Below are positions 39,644-48,728 of a stretch of 64,000 nucleotides of DNA, in pieces. Numbering within the stretch: the stretch's first letter is position 1; each line of letters opens with the position of its first letter. The stretch comes from an uncultured Lachnospiraceae bacterium. Its GTDB lineage: Bacteria > Bacillota > Clostridia > Lachnospirales > Lachnospiraceae. The position numbers and the translations under genes are program-made. The notes beneath the pieces were generated by a model, which was given only the letters and a program-made list of their open reading frames with translations, was not told the DNA's origin and made no database searches. The stretch lies in assembly GCA_910577675.1 (NCBI GenBank), contig CAJTOR010000004.1, positions 1 to 64,000 on the forward strand, in the 5' to 3' direction.

Positions 39644-40864
39644 CTACTCACTTTGGATGCGCTTTAAGAATTCATACTCTTTTTGTGCTTCCTCATATTC
39701 CTCATCCTGCTGCGTAACATAGTCTTTTATATATTTTTCCATCCGTTCCAAAGCCTGCGCATAGCGCCCCTGCTTTTCTAACAGTACAATATAAAGTTTC
39801 TCCTGTCTGCGCGCATAGGATGCATCCCCCAAATCCAAAAGTTTCCCGTAATACTTTTCCGCCTCGGCATACTGCCCCCCATGTACCAGGCACACCGCCA
39901 TCTGATAATAGAATTCGGCATCTTTTGCGCCCGCTTCCTCAAGTTTTCTAAGATATCCGACCGCCTGTGTATAATTTTGCTGCAAAATGGCAATCTGAGC
40001 CAGATAATAATCCGCCCTTAGCATACCGCCAAGCGAAAGTCGCTCAAGCGCAGGCTTTGCCGTATCGTAATCCCCGATTGAATATGCGGCAAGCGCCCCC
40101 GCAAAAACTTCGTCATCATTGTCCGGCTGCATCGTGGCAATCTTTGCCGAAACGGCATCCGCCTCCTCTTTGCGCCCCAGCGCCTTTAGCGCCATAAGCT
40201 TGCCCAAAAGCGTACTCATCCGCGAATCGCCCGCCGCCACCGCGGCATCAAAATCTGTAAGTGCCGCCTCATAGTTTTCCTCCTCCATCCACAGATCAGC
40301 ACGCATCCTAAACAGGTCAGCCGACTCCCCGTAGGAACTAAGCAGCTCATCGCAAAGTTCCCTTGCCCGCTCAAGCTCCCCGGCAACCCGGTAGCGCTCA
40401 AGCAGCGAGGCATTTACCTGAATCAGGTAACTGCGGATATCTTCGTCCATCTCGACAAGCAGCGGAACCTGGAGCGCCGCATAAAAATTTTCGAGCGCCC
40501 TCTCCTCATTGCCCGCAAGATAGTGCGCGATCCCCATTCCGCGGTAAGCCCTCTTATTATTTTCCTGCACCGATGTGAAATCTTTCTGCAAAATCACTTT
40601 GGAAAAATTTTCCACTGCCGCATCATAGGAACCGAGTTCCGTCAGGGCAAAACCGTAATACAAATAGTATTCTGCCCTGTCCCCATTTTCCTCGATCGCC
40701 GCGGCAAAATGGTTTGCCGCCTCCTGGTATGCTCCCTTCCCATAGGCTAAAATCCCTTCCTCATACTCCTGCTTACCCGTGGAAAAACTGCAGCCGACAG
40801 CAAAAAGAATAATCAGCGCCGCTGGGCAGAACCGCCTTTTTATCGGCTGTATTCCCCCATTCAT
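39644..40864 (-). CDS. TPR-repeat lipoprotein
   Basis: A 406-residue exported lipoprotein. The signal MNGGIQPIKRRFCPAALIIL continues FAVGC, with lipidated Cys25. The rest is a tandem array of tetratricopeptide repeats, about nine or ten, with typical motifs such as AEYYLYYGFALTELGSYDAA and AEYYLAQIAILQQNY-type helices. It presumably mediates protein contacts at the outer face of the membrane. The start at 40864 overlaps the mnmA stop (TGATG), so translation is coupled. Its role next to a tRNA thiolation gene and hflX is unclear; the coupling may be simple operon economy. Confidence 0.88.
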   Translation of the reverse strand: MNGGIQPIKRRFCPAALIILFAVGCSFSTGKQEYEEGILAYGKGAYQEAANHFAAAIEENGDRAEYYLYYGFALTELGSYDAAVENFSKVILQKDFTSVQENNKRAYRGMGIAHYLAGNEERALENFYAALQVPLLVEMDEDIRSYLIQVNASLLERYRVAGELERARELCDELLSSYGESADLFRMRADLWMEEENYEAALTDFDAAVAAGDSRMSTLLGKLMALKALGRKEEADAVSAKIATMQPDNDDEVFAGALAAYSIGDYDTAKPALERLSLGGMLRADYYLAQIAILQQNYTQAVGYLRKLEEAGAKDAEFYYQMAVCLVHGGQYAEAEKYYGKLLDLGDASYARRQEKLYIVLLEKQGRYAQALERMEKYIKDYVTQQDEEYEEAQKEYEFLKRIQSE

Positions 40865-41979
40865 CAAAAGCCCCCTTCCTGGCAGCAGATATCCGTCCCC
40901 GAGAGTGGGACTCCTTCTTCTCCTGTACCGCACAGGATTGTCCCGCCGCCAAGTACATACTGGCCCTCATAGAGCACTAATGCCTGCCCCGGTGTGACAG
41001 CGCGCTGCTCCTCCAGAAATTCGCAGTACAGGATATCTTCCTTATGATAAATCCGCGCCGGCACCCCTTTGTGGTTGTAGCGTATCTTTGCAAGCACCAG
41101 CATCCTGTCCTGAAAATGATCGCGGCACATATAATTAAACTGCCCTGCCAGCGCCCCCGCAGCAAAAATCTCCCTGCCGCAGCCTAAAACCACCTCGTTT
41201 TCCCGCGGACGGATGCCCAGGACAAATGCCGGCTCCTTTAAGGAAAGCCCAAGCCCTTTCCTCTGCCCGACGGTATAGTGGATAATCCCCCGGTGCTGCC
41301 CCATCACATTGCCCCTTCTGTCAACAAAATTTCCGGGCGGGAATGTTTTCCCCAAATACCGCTCGATAAAACCTGCATAGTCCCCGTCCTGGATAAAGCA
41401 GATTTCCTGGCTGTCCGGCTTGTCCGCCACCATAATCCCCGCGCGGCGCGCGATATCGCGGATCTCATCCTTCGCGTACTCCCCGACCGGCATCTTAGTG
41501 CGGGCAAGCTGCTTCTGGGTTAAATTGTACAGAGCATAGGTCTGGTCCTTCTCGTCCGTGACAGAAACACGCACCGCATAGCGGCCATTTGAAAGGCGGG
41601 CAACCCTCGCGTAATGCCCAGTTGCAACGAAATCCGCACCCAACCCGCGGCATCGGTGCAAAAGCGCCTCCCATTTTACATGTCGGTTGCAGGCAATGCA
41701 GGGGTTCGGTGTCCGTCCCCCCGCATATTCCCGCACAAAATATCCGATTACATCCCTCTCAAATTCCTGCCTGAAATCCACCACATAATGCGGTATGCCA
41801 AGTTCCTTGCAGACGCGCGCCGCATCCTTTTGCGCACTTAAAGAATCCTCCGCCTGCCCTGGCAGAACCTGCATTGTAACGCCTGCAACTTCGTATCCTT
41901 CTTCTTTTAACAGGTACGCCGCCACCGAAGAATCCACACCGCCCGACATACCAACAATTACTTTTCCTTTCATGTCCAC
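40864..41979 (-). CDS. mnmA: tRNA-specific 2-thiouridylase
   Basis: A 371-residue enzyme that thiolates U34 of Lys, Glu and Gln tRNAs using ATP and a persulfide. The PP-loop SGGVDS is at 12-17. The two catalytic cysteines are C94 (NPCIAC) and C194 (SQEICFIQDGDY). The C-terminal beta-barrel tRNA domain is complete. The sulfur donor is very likely the cysteine desulfurase encoded 38 bp upstream, as in the YrvO-MnmA pair of Bacillus. The TPR lipoprotein gene overlaps the stop codon by one base. The start at 41979 has a weak upstream GAGGTGGAC site. Confidence 0.96.
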   Translation of the reverse strand: MDMKGKVIVGMSGGVDSSVAAYLLKEEGYEVAGVTMQVLPGQAEDSLSAQKDAARVCKELGIPHYVVDFRQEFERDVIGYFVREYAGGRTPNPCIACNRHVKWEALLHRCRGLGADFVATGHYARVARLSNGRYAVRVSVTDEKDQTYALYNLTQKQLARTKMPVGEYAKDEIRDIARRAGIMVADKPDSQEICFIQDGDYAGFIERYLGKTFPPGNFVDRRGNVMGQHRGIIHYTVGQRKGLGLSLKEPAFVLGIRPRENEVVLGCGREIFAAGALAGQFNYMCRDHFQDRMLVLAKIRYNHKGVPARIYHKEDILYCEFLEEQRAVTPGQALVLYEGQYVLGGGTILCGTGEEGVPLSGTDICCQEGGF

Positions 41980-42017
41980 CTCATTTTTCTAATAAAAACT
42001 TTTCTCTTCCTAATATC

Positions 42018-43193
42018 CTATCTTCCCCTTATCTCATCATAAAAAGGGGACATTTCCCTTAATTTTCCAACTATTTCTTCCATCTTATCGATCACAAAAT
42101 CAATCTCCTCCCTGGTGGTTTCCTGCGAGAGGGTGAAACGGATGGAACCGTGCGCCACCTCCTCCGGCAGCCCCAACGCCATCAGCACATGGGAGGGCAA
42201 AAGGGAGCCTGCCGTGCACGCCGAACCACTTGAAGCACAGATTCCCTGCATATCGAGCATGATTAAAAGCGACTCTCCCTCCACAAACTGGAAACTAAAA
42301 TTAACATTGTTCGGAAGGCGCATTTTCCTGCTGCCGTTCACGCGCACATACGGAATCCGGCGCAATACTTCGTCCATAAAATAATCCCGCAGGGCGGATT
42401 CTTTTTCTGCCCTCCCGAAAAGATCTTTCGCCGCCTCGCGCACAGCCTGCGCAAAGCCCACGATCCCCGGCACATTTTCCGTGCCCGCCCTCCTCCCTCT
42501 CTCCTGCCCGCCCCCGCGGATAAAAGACGGCAGCATAATACCCTTGCGCACATACAAAAATCCGATTCCTTTCGGTCCATTCAACTTGTGCGCGCTTGCC
42601 GAGAGCATGTCAATCCCCATCGCCTTCACATCGAGCGGAATATGACCGAATGCCTGAACCGCATCGGTGTGGAAACAGATGCCCCGCTCCTTTGCAATCC
42701 TGCCAATTTCCGCAACCGGCTGTATGGTACCGATTTCATTGTTGGCTGCCATCACGGAAATCAGCACGGTTTCGGGGGTGATTGCCCGCTTCAATTCCTC
42801 AAGTTTTATAATTCCATTCTCATCCACGCCCACATAGCTGATACGGCACCCTTTTTTTTCCAGCGCCTCGCAGGTGCTAAGCACTGCATGGTGCTCAATC
42901 TTTGTTGTGACAATATGCGCCCCTTTTTTAGCCATCGCCTCAACCATACCGCACAACGCCCAGTTATCCGACTCCGAACCTCCAGAGGTAAAATATATTT
43001 CATTTGGCTCGCAGTTTAAGAATGCCGCGATCTCCTGCCTGGCTGATACCAGCGCCTTTTTACTCTGCACCGAAAATTCGTAAATACTTGAAGGGTTACC
43101 ATACGAATTGCAAAAATAAGGGAGCATCTCTTTAAGCACCCCCTCGCTCACCTTTGTCGTCGCCGCATTGTCAAGATAAATAATCCCATCCAT
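42018..43193 (-). CDS. Cysteine desulfurase (NifS/IscS-like, probably MnmA-dedicated)
   Basis: A 391-residue fold-type I PLP enzyme that takes sulfur from cysteine and holds it as a persulfide. PLP lysine K203 is in SASAHKLNGPKG. Catalytic Cys326 is in SSGSACTAGS, a long flexible loop of the NifS/IscS group. MDGIIYLDNAATT is a normal family N-terminus, supporting the ATG at 43193; upstream in-frame starts have no ribosome site. It lies directly upstream of mnmA, which points to tRNA thiolation as the main task (equivalent to YrvO), though Fe-S cluster supply is possible too. Confidence 0.94.
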   Translation of the reverse strand: MDGIIYLDNAATTKVSEGVLKEMLPYFCNSYGNPSSIYEFSVQSKKALVSARQEIAAFLNCEPNEIYFTSGGSESDNWALCGMVEAMAKKGAHIVTTKIEHHAVLSTCEALEKKGCRISYVGVDENGIIKLEELKRAITPETVLISVMAANNEIGTIQPVAEIGRIAKERGICFHTDAVQAFGHIPLDVKAMGIDMLSASAHKLNGPKGIGFLYVRKGIMLPSFIRGGGQERGRRAGTENVPGIVGFAQAVREAAKDLFGRAEKESALRDYFMDEVLRRIPYVRVNGSRKMRLPNNVNFSFQFVEGESLLIMLDMQGICASSGSACTAGSLLPSHVLMALGLPEEVAHGSIRFTLSQETTREEIDFVIDKMEEIVGKLREMSPFYDEIRGR

Positions 43194-43406
43194 CCCGTTA
43201 CCATCCTTTTCTTCTCCATCAGGCATCCCACACACCCATCCCGCCCTTGTTCATATAGTATATGCGCAAAGCATCATTATTTTCCATTCCACCCAAAAAC
43301 CCATCCCCCCTTTTTAAATAGGAAATAATAAGCTTATACATCCTCTTTTGTGGATTTTGTCCGATTATAATAGCAGGATAAATCAATTAGATTGAATTAT
43401 ACCGCA

Positions 43407-43435
43407 TTGTCCCCTTTCTTGCAAGCTGTTATAAT
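43407..43435 (+). promoter_or_regulatory. Promoter of the GH43 operon
   Basis: TTGTCC (43407-43412), 17 bp, TATAAT (43430-43435). It is followed after ~25 bp by GGAGG and the ATG at 43468. Confidence 0.7.
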
Positions 43436-43467
43436 AAATACATATAAAGTCTTAGATGGAGGTCTTT

Positions 43468-45150
43468 ATGCAATACTACAACCTAAAACCCAAAAAAGGG
43501 TTTTTGTGTGCGGCCTGCGTGCTTACTTTAAGCATCCAGGGTACCGCCTGCGCATCAGAGAATGGGGAAACGAAAGATTTAACCCCAACACTGTCGGCAA
43601 CTTTAACGCCGCAGGTTTCGGCAGAACCTTCTGTTGAACCCACACCCGCAGACAATTCATCCGAAGGAGGCAACGACATGGCATCAGATACCAATGCACT
43701 CGCCGCTAATTTTGACGGCATTACCTTAAAGGAGGGCTACAAAAAGGCAATTTACAATAATCCGGTAATGACACAGCGCTTCGGCGCAGACCCGTATGCA
43801 CTTGTCTATGACGGCAGGGTCTACCTCTATATGACAGGGGATATTTTTGAGTATGAGTCATCGGGGGAAATCAAGACCAACTCCTATGGAAAAATCCAGT
43901 CCATCTGTGTGATTTCATCCTCCGACCTCGTCAACTGGACGGACCACGGCACTATCTATGCCGCCGGTCGTGACGGAGCCGCAACCTGGGCAAATAATTC
44001 CTGGGCTCCTGCCGCTGCCTGCAAAGAGATTGACGGCAAGATGAAATTCTTCCTCTACTTTGCAAACAGCGCCGGCGGCATCGGCGTGCTGACATCGGAC
44101 TCCCCGACAGGTCCGTTCACCGACCCGCTCGGACATCCTTTAATCTCCCGCGAAACTGAAAATTGCGGCAATGTCACCTGGCTGTTTGACCCAGCGGTAC
44201 TGGTGGAAGAGGACGGGAGCGCCTATCTCTATTTTGGAGGCGGCATCCCTGGCGAGGAATTTGCCCACCCGAACACCGCGCGCGCCGTACAGCTCGGGGA
44301 TGATATGACCAGCATAGTCGGCACCCCTGTTTCCATCGACCCGCCTTACCTTTTTGAGGATTCCGGCATCAACAAAATCGGGGATACCTATTACTATACC
44401 TACTGTACAAACTGGAATGTTGATGCCGCTGGCGCGGAGGAATACGGTATTAAAAATGCACATATTGCCTATATGACCAGCGATTCACCACTCGGGCCAT
44501 TCACCTACCAGGGCTCCATAATGAAGAACCCCGGCGAATTTTTTGGCTGCTACGGCAACAACCATCACTGCATGTTCGAGTTTAACGGCGAGTGGTACAT
44601 GACCTACCACACCCAGGTATTGGAACGTGATATGGGAGTGGATAAGGGTTACCGCTGTACCCAGATCGATACCGTTTCCATCGCGGAAGATGGGACAATT
44701 GCCCCGATTACCATGACAAGACCTGGCGTTATCCGCACGGGTTCCCTCAACCCATACGAAAAAGTGGAGGCGGAAACCATGCAGGGCATGGGCGGTATCG
44801 AAACAGAGCAGTACGGTTCCCAGAGCACATATTTCGGCTCCGGCAATATGATCGTTTCCGGAATCACTACCGGGAGCTGGCTCACCGTATCCGGAGCAGA
44901 ATTTGCGGAGCGCGGCGCAAAGGAATTTATCGCGAGTGTGCGCGCTTCTGAGGGCGCTTACGGTGTAATCAAAGTCTGCCTCGACTCGCCGGACGGCGAG
45001 CCGATTGCATACCTTGAAGTCACTCCGGACGGCACGGAAGAATTCCGCGAGGAGAGCTGCGCCCTACTTACCCCTGTATCCGGCACCCACCGCCTCTACT
45101 TTATTTTCTACGGCGAAAACTACTCCGTTGACTACTGGTACTTTAAATAA
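43468..45150 (+). CDS. Exported GH43 glycosidase with C-terminal CBM6-like module
   Basis: A 560-residue secreted enzyme. The N-terminus has a basic stretch and hydrophobic core (GFLCAACVLTLSIQGTACA), either cleaved or lipidated at the Cys near 28. A Thr/Pro-rich linker leads to a five-bladed GH43 domain. The candidate catalytic residues are general base D108 (FGADPY), pKa modulator D241 (FDPAVL) and general acid E297 (LFEDSG). The last ~120 residues have the beta-sandwich pattern of CBM6 (EAETMQGMGGIETEQYG...). Likely an arabinofuranosidase or xylosidase acting on arabinoxylan or arabinan outside the cell. Start 43468, GGAGG five bases upstream. Followed by palindromic repeats and a second GH43. 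Confidence 0.9.
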   Translation: MQYYNLKPKKGFLCAACVLTLSIQGTACASENGETKDLTPTLSATLTPQVSAEPSVEPTPADNSSEGGNDMASDTNALAANFDGITLKEGYKKAIYNNPVMTQRFGADPYALVYDGRVYLYMTGDIFEYESSGEIKTNSYGKIQSICVISSSDLVNWTDHGTIYAAGRDGAATWANNSWAPAAACKEIDGKMKFFLYFANSAGGIGVLTSDSPTGPFTDPLGHPLISRETENCGNVTWLFDPAVLVEEDGSAYLYFGGGIPGEEFAHPNTARAVQLGDDMTSIVGTPVSIDPPYLFEDSGINKIGDTYYYTYCTNWNVDAAGAEEYGIKNAHIAYMTSDSPLGPFTYQGSIMKNPGEFFGCYGNNHHCMFEFNGEWYMTYHTQVLERDMGVDKGYRCTQIDTVSIAEDGTIAPITMTRPGVIRTGSLNPYEKVEAETMQGMGGIETEQYGSQSTYFGSGNMIVSGITTGSWLTVSGAEFAERGAKEFIASVRASEGAYGVIKVCLDSPDGEPIAYLEVTPDGTEEFREESCALLTPVSGTHRLYFIFYGENYSVDYWYFK

Positions 45151-45371
45151 TTATCCTGTCAGCAAATGTTTCGGTTACGCCCGGAGGCATTTTGTGCAGC
45201 ACCGCGGAACAAAATTCCTCCACGTTTGGGGGCGTATACGAAACATTTGCGGAACTTTAAATTATCCTGTCAGCAAATGTTTCGGTTACGCCCGGAGGCA
45301 TTTTGTGCAGCATCGCGGAACAAAATTCCTCCACATTGGGGGCGTATACAAAACATTTGCGGAACTTTAAA
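45151..45371. repeat. Two tandem 110/111-bp palindromic repeat units
   Basis: Unit 1 (45151-45261) and unit 2 (45262-45371) differ by about four substitutions and one deletion. Each folds into one long hairpin. In unit 1 GCAAATGTTTCG (45162-45173) pairs with CGAAACATTTGC (45239-45250), TACGCCC with GGGCGTA, GGAGG with CCTCC, and ATTTTGT with ACAAAAT. The motif CTTTAAAT occurs at the end of the preceding gene and at the end of each unit, as if duplicated at insertion. No transposase. The open frame through the repeats is not credible. Confidence 0.85.
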
Positions 45372-45391
45372 TAACGAAAGGAAAAATTCTC

Positions 45392-47113
45392 ATGGCTTCC
45401 AACCCAATCCTTAAACTGGACTATCCGGACATCGATGTAATCCGTGTCGATGACACCTACTATATGATCAGCACCACTATGTACTTTATGCCGGGCGGCG
45501 TGATCCTGCGCTCATACGATCTGGTACACTGGGAGATCGCTTCCTACGTCTTTGACGCGCACGAGGACACCCCCGCAGCGCACCTTATGGACGGACAAAA
45601 CATCTATGGGCAGGGCATGTGGGCGGCATCCCTGCGCTACCACAACGGCATATTCTATGTCTGCTTTGTCGCCAACGACACCAAAAAAACCTATCTCTAC
45701 CAGGCCAAAAACATTGAAGGACCCTGGACCAAACAATATATCGAAGGCTTTTACCACGACTGCTCCCTGCTCTTTGACGACGACAGCCGCGTTTACATTG
45801 TCTACGGCAACACCGATATCTATCTGACCGAACTGAAAGAAGACCTTACCGGTCCAAAGGAGGGAGGACTCTCCCGCCTTCTGGTATCCGATAACCGCAG
45901 CAAAGTCGGGCTCGGTTACGAGGGCTCACATATATATAAAATAAATGGAAAATATTACCTTTTCCTGATACACTGGCCAAACCACGGCACCTGCCGCCGC
46001 ACCCAGGCATGTTTTGTTTCTGATTCCCTTGACGGTACTTTTGTTGGCAGGGACGTGGTTGATGATGATATGGATTATTTTAATGCGGGTGTTGCACAGG
46101 GGGGTATTGTCGATACGCCGGACGGACTCTGGTACGCAATGCTCTTCCAGGACTACGGGGCACTTGGGCGCATCCCCGTACTGATTCCCGTAACCTTCAG
46201 CAACGGCTTCCCCGTCTTCGGCCATTTATCAGGGCGGATCGGCAAGATTCCGCGCAAAGTTAAATCCGTAAGTACAAGACCTAATTACCACTACGCCCCT
46301 CTGTACGGCGGCGACGACTTCTGTTATAAGCGGGGGGCGGACAGAAAAATCCACCTGAAAAATTATTGGCAGTGGAACCATATCCCACAGGATGACCTGT
46401 GGAATATTAAAACAACACTCTTGCCGGAAGCACTTGTTTCCCAATCCGTTAAGGAGGAGGAAAACACATCCCACTCTGAAACAACCCCCAAAAATTCCCT
46501 TCCCGTTTATTGCAGACCGATGCTTGACGGTTTCCCCCCATCTGCCTACTACAGCAGATACTGCTACCAGATCACCAGTGGAAAGACCTGTACAAACCTG
46601 ACACAGGCAGTCAATACCCTGACCCAGCGCCTCGCCGGTGCGGTGAGTACCGTGACAGTCACTCTGAATGGAATTTCCCTAAAAGAAGGGGATTTTGCGG
46701 GATTGTGTGCCCTGCAAGGTTACTATGCTTTTATCGCTCTTACTAGGGAGGGAGGAAGATACTATATCGTAATACATGAACGTCTACGCGACACAGATCA
46801 AAAACCGGATAAGAAAAACTATGACAGTGTCGAAGTGGCAAGGATTCTAACCGATTCGCCTTTTGTTATGCTCCGGCTTACTGCATGCTTCCGCGATATG
46901 CAGGATACCGTATCGTTCTCCTACCGCATATCCGGGAAACGGACAGAAACAAAAGAGGGGGAGGATGGCTTTACGGCACTTGGCAAACCCCACAAACTTT
47001 ACTTTACGCTCGACCATTTTACCGGCTGCCGGGCAGGACTTTTTATGTACTCCACAATAGAAACCGGCGGGACGGCTGACTTCGCTGATTTCAAGTTTGA
47101 AGCGGAAGAATAA
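45392..47113 (+). CDS. GH43 family glycosidase (beta-xylosidase type, cytoplasmic)
   Basis: A 573-residue enzyme without a signal peptide. The N-terminal GH43 propeller has the catalytic set D13 (LDYPDIDV), D123 (HDCS) and E177 (LGYEGSH). The C-terminal beta-sandwich domain has the pattern seen in GH43 beta-xylosidases, with KPDKKNYDSVEVARI-like strands and LYFTLDHFTGCRAGLFMYST near the end. A Ser/Glu/Thr-rich linker (EEENTSHSETTPK) separates the domains. Likely hydrolyses xylo-oligosaccharides or arabinosyl side chains taken up after extracellular action. The start at 45392 has AAAGGAAAAA upstream. Probably co-transcribed with the first GH43 gene across the repeats. Confidence 0.92.
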   Translation: MASNPILKLDYPDIDVIRVDDTYYMISTTMYFMPGGVILRSYDLVHWEIASYVFDAHEDTPAAHLMDGQNIYGQGMWAASLRYHNGIFYVCFVANDTKKTYLYQAKNIEGPWTKQYIEGFYHDCSLLFDDDSRVYIVYGNTDIYLTELKEDLTGPKEGGLSRLLVSDNRSKVGLGYEGSHIYKINGKYYLFLIHWPNHGTCRRTQACFVSDSLDGTFVGRDVVDDDMDYFNAGVAQGGIVDTPDGLWYAMLFQDYGALGRIPVLIPVTFSNGFPVFGHLSGRIGKIPRKVKSVSTRPNYHYAPLYGGDDFCYKRGADRKIHLKNYWQWNHIPQDDLWNIKTTLLPEALVSQSVKEEENTSHSETTPKNSLPVYCRPMLDGFPPSAYYSRYCYQITSGKTCTNLTQAVNTLTQRLAGAVSTVTVTLNGISLKEGDFAGLCALQGYYAFIALTREGGRYYIVIHERLRDTDQKPDKKNYDSVEVARILTDSPFVMLRLTACFRDMQDTVSFSYRISGKRTETKEGEDGFTALGKPHKLYFTLDHFTGCRAGLFMYSTIETGGTADFADFKFEAEE

Positions 47114-47139
47114 TTGCGCCAGCCTGACGGCATGGCATA

Positions 47140-47216
47140 ATGCCCCCGCCGCAATCATATACTGCTTCCAAACATAATTGGTTTTGCGGCGGGCATCATG
47201 CCCCTGCAGGGGGCAT
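47140..47216 (+). promoter_or_regulatory. Mutually exclusive hairpins at the flippase start
   Basis: Segment 1 (47140-47154, ATGCCCCCGCCGCAA) pairs with segment 2 (47184-47196, TTGCGGCGGGCAT). Segment 3 (47198-47206, ATGCCCCTG) pairs with segment 4 (47207-47216, CAGGGGGCAT), which holds the ribosome-binding G-run and abuts the start codon. Segment 1 can also pair with 4, and 2 with 3, so the RNA has alternative folds. Function unknown. Confidence 0.5.
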
Positions 47217-48728
47217 ATGAAAAATAAACTTATCCTAGGAACATTATTTCTGACTGTCACCGGCTTTATCACAAGGATCATCGGCTTTTTTTACCGGATC
47301 TTCCTCTCAAACGCGCTCGGTGCAAGGCTGCTCGGCATCTACCAGCTAATCTTCCCGGTCTACGGTGTCTGCTTTACACTATTTGCCTCCGGCATCCAGA
47401 CTGCAATCTCAAAGCAGGTTGCGGAACGGGAAGCCACCGGGGATTCTGCCGGGACGCGGCGCATCCTTTTTTCCGGCATTCTTATCTCTGCCGCCAGTGC
47501 GCTTATTACAGCAATTCTGGTCTTTTTTGGCGCGCCCTTTATCGCTGACACTTTCTTAAAAGAGGCGGAATGCGCCAAAAGTCTTAGCCTGCTCGCCCTC
47601 TCCTTCCCATTTTGCGGGATTACCTCCTGCATCCACGGCTATTGCTACGGTTTAAAAAAATCATTCCTGCCCGCCACCTCACAGCTCGTTGAACAGAGTG
47701 TGCGGGTAATTTTCCTCTACATAGTTTCCGTTTCCATCCCCGTCACCTGCGAACTTGCAATTGCCGCGCTGGTGGCAGGGGAATTATCCTCCTGCCTCTA
47801 CTGCATATGCGGAAATATACTGTATCAAAAAAAGAGAAAATCAGAAAAACATACAGAAAAAAAGGAGGGCAGCATCCCAAAGAAATTACTTTCAATGAGT
47901 CTTCCCCTAACTACCAACCGCCTCTTTATCAATATACTGCACAGTTTTGAAACCTTTTTGGTACCGCTTGCACTGCGCCGTTTCGGGCTGTCGAGGGATG
48001 CCTCGCTAAGCATTTTCGGCATCCTTTCCGGAATGACAATGTCCTTTTTAATGTTCCCTGGAACACTTACCAACTCGCTCTCCGTCCTGCTGTTGCCGGT
48101 AATCTCCGAATCCGCCGCGAGGGACAACACCCGCACACTTTCCCGCTCCACCGCCTCCGCAGTCAAATACAGCGTGCTGCTCGGCGTATGTGCCGGGTTT
48201 ACTTTTTTCTTTTTCGGGGAGGAGCTTGGAACCACGGTATTCTCGGAAGAACGCGCAGGCATCTACTTAAAAAACCTTTCCTTTCTGTGCCCGTTCCTCT
48301 ATGTTTCAACCACCTTCCAAAGCATACTGAACGGACTTGGAAAAATGAACCTTACCTTCCTCTCCTCGGTGCTCGGCCTCTCCCTGCGCGCCGTACTCTT
48401 TGCCGTGCTCATCCCGAAACTCGGCGTTTACGGGTACTTTGTCAGCTTGCTGATAAGCCAGCTTTTCCTAGCGCTGTTTGAACTTACAATGATTAGAAAA
48501 AGCATCCGCTTCCCATTTGATGCCGTTAATACCCTGCTAAAGCCCTCCCTCCTGCTGCTTGCCGCCGCATCGTTCTTTTACAAACTTTATGAATTCTTAG
48601 CCGTGCAGACTACAATATCCCATCTTTTGCTGCTCGCGCTGTGCGGCATCCTGCTCGCCCTTACCACACTCGGGCTCTTTATTGTGACCGGGATATTAAA
48701 AAGGGGGGAACTAACCGGGACAGAATAA
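47217..48728 (+). CDS. SpoVB/MurJ-like polysaccharide flippase (MOP superfamily)
   Basis: A 503-residue polytopic membrane protein with about 14 hydrophobic segments, in the oligosaccharidyl-lipid flippase group of the MOP exporter superfamily. The N-terminal motif KLILGTLFLTVTGFITRIIG and the following FFYRIFLSNALGARLLGIYQ are typical of stage V sporulation protein B / YtgP-like flippases. Role: moving a lipid-linked cell-wall or spore-cortex precursor across the membrane. Start 47217; the ribosome site is a G-run very close to the ATG within a hairpin. The 3' end overlaps the convergent downstream gene by 18 bp. No partner glycosyltransferases are adjacent. Confidence 0.9.
   Translation: MKNKLILGTLFLTVTGFITRIIGFFYRIFLSNALGARLLGIYQLIFPVYGVCFTLFASGIQTAISKQVAEREATGDSAGTRRILFSGILISAASALITAILVFFGAPFIADTFLKEAECAKSLSLLALSFPFCGITSCIHGYCYGLKKSFLPATSQLVEQSVRVIFLYIVSVSIPVTCELAIAALVAGELSSCLYCICGNILYQKKRKSEKHTEKKEGSIPKKLLSMSLPLTTNRLFINILHSFETFLVPLALRRFGLSRDASLSIFGILSGMTMSFLMFPGTLTNSLSVLLLPVISESAARDNTRTLSRSTASAVKYSVLLGVCAGFTFFFFGEELGTTVFSEERAGIYLKNLSFLCPFLYVSTTFQSILNGLGKMNLTFLSSVLGLSLRAVLFAVLIPKLGVYGYFVSLLISQLFLALFELTMIRKSIRFPFDAVNTLLKPSLLLLAAASFFYKLYEFLAVQTTISHLLLLALCGILLALTTLGLFIVTGILKRGELTGTE

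Noticed and set aside
45005-45370. 121-codon frame through the palindromic repeats
   Set aside because: Overlaps the GH43 3' end and consists of the two repeat units translated; no start signal.
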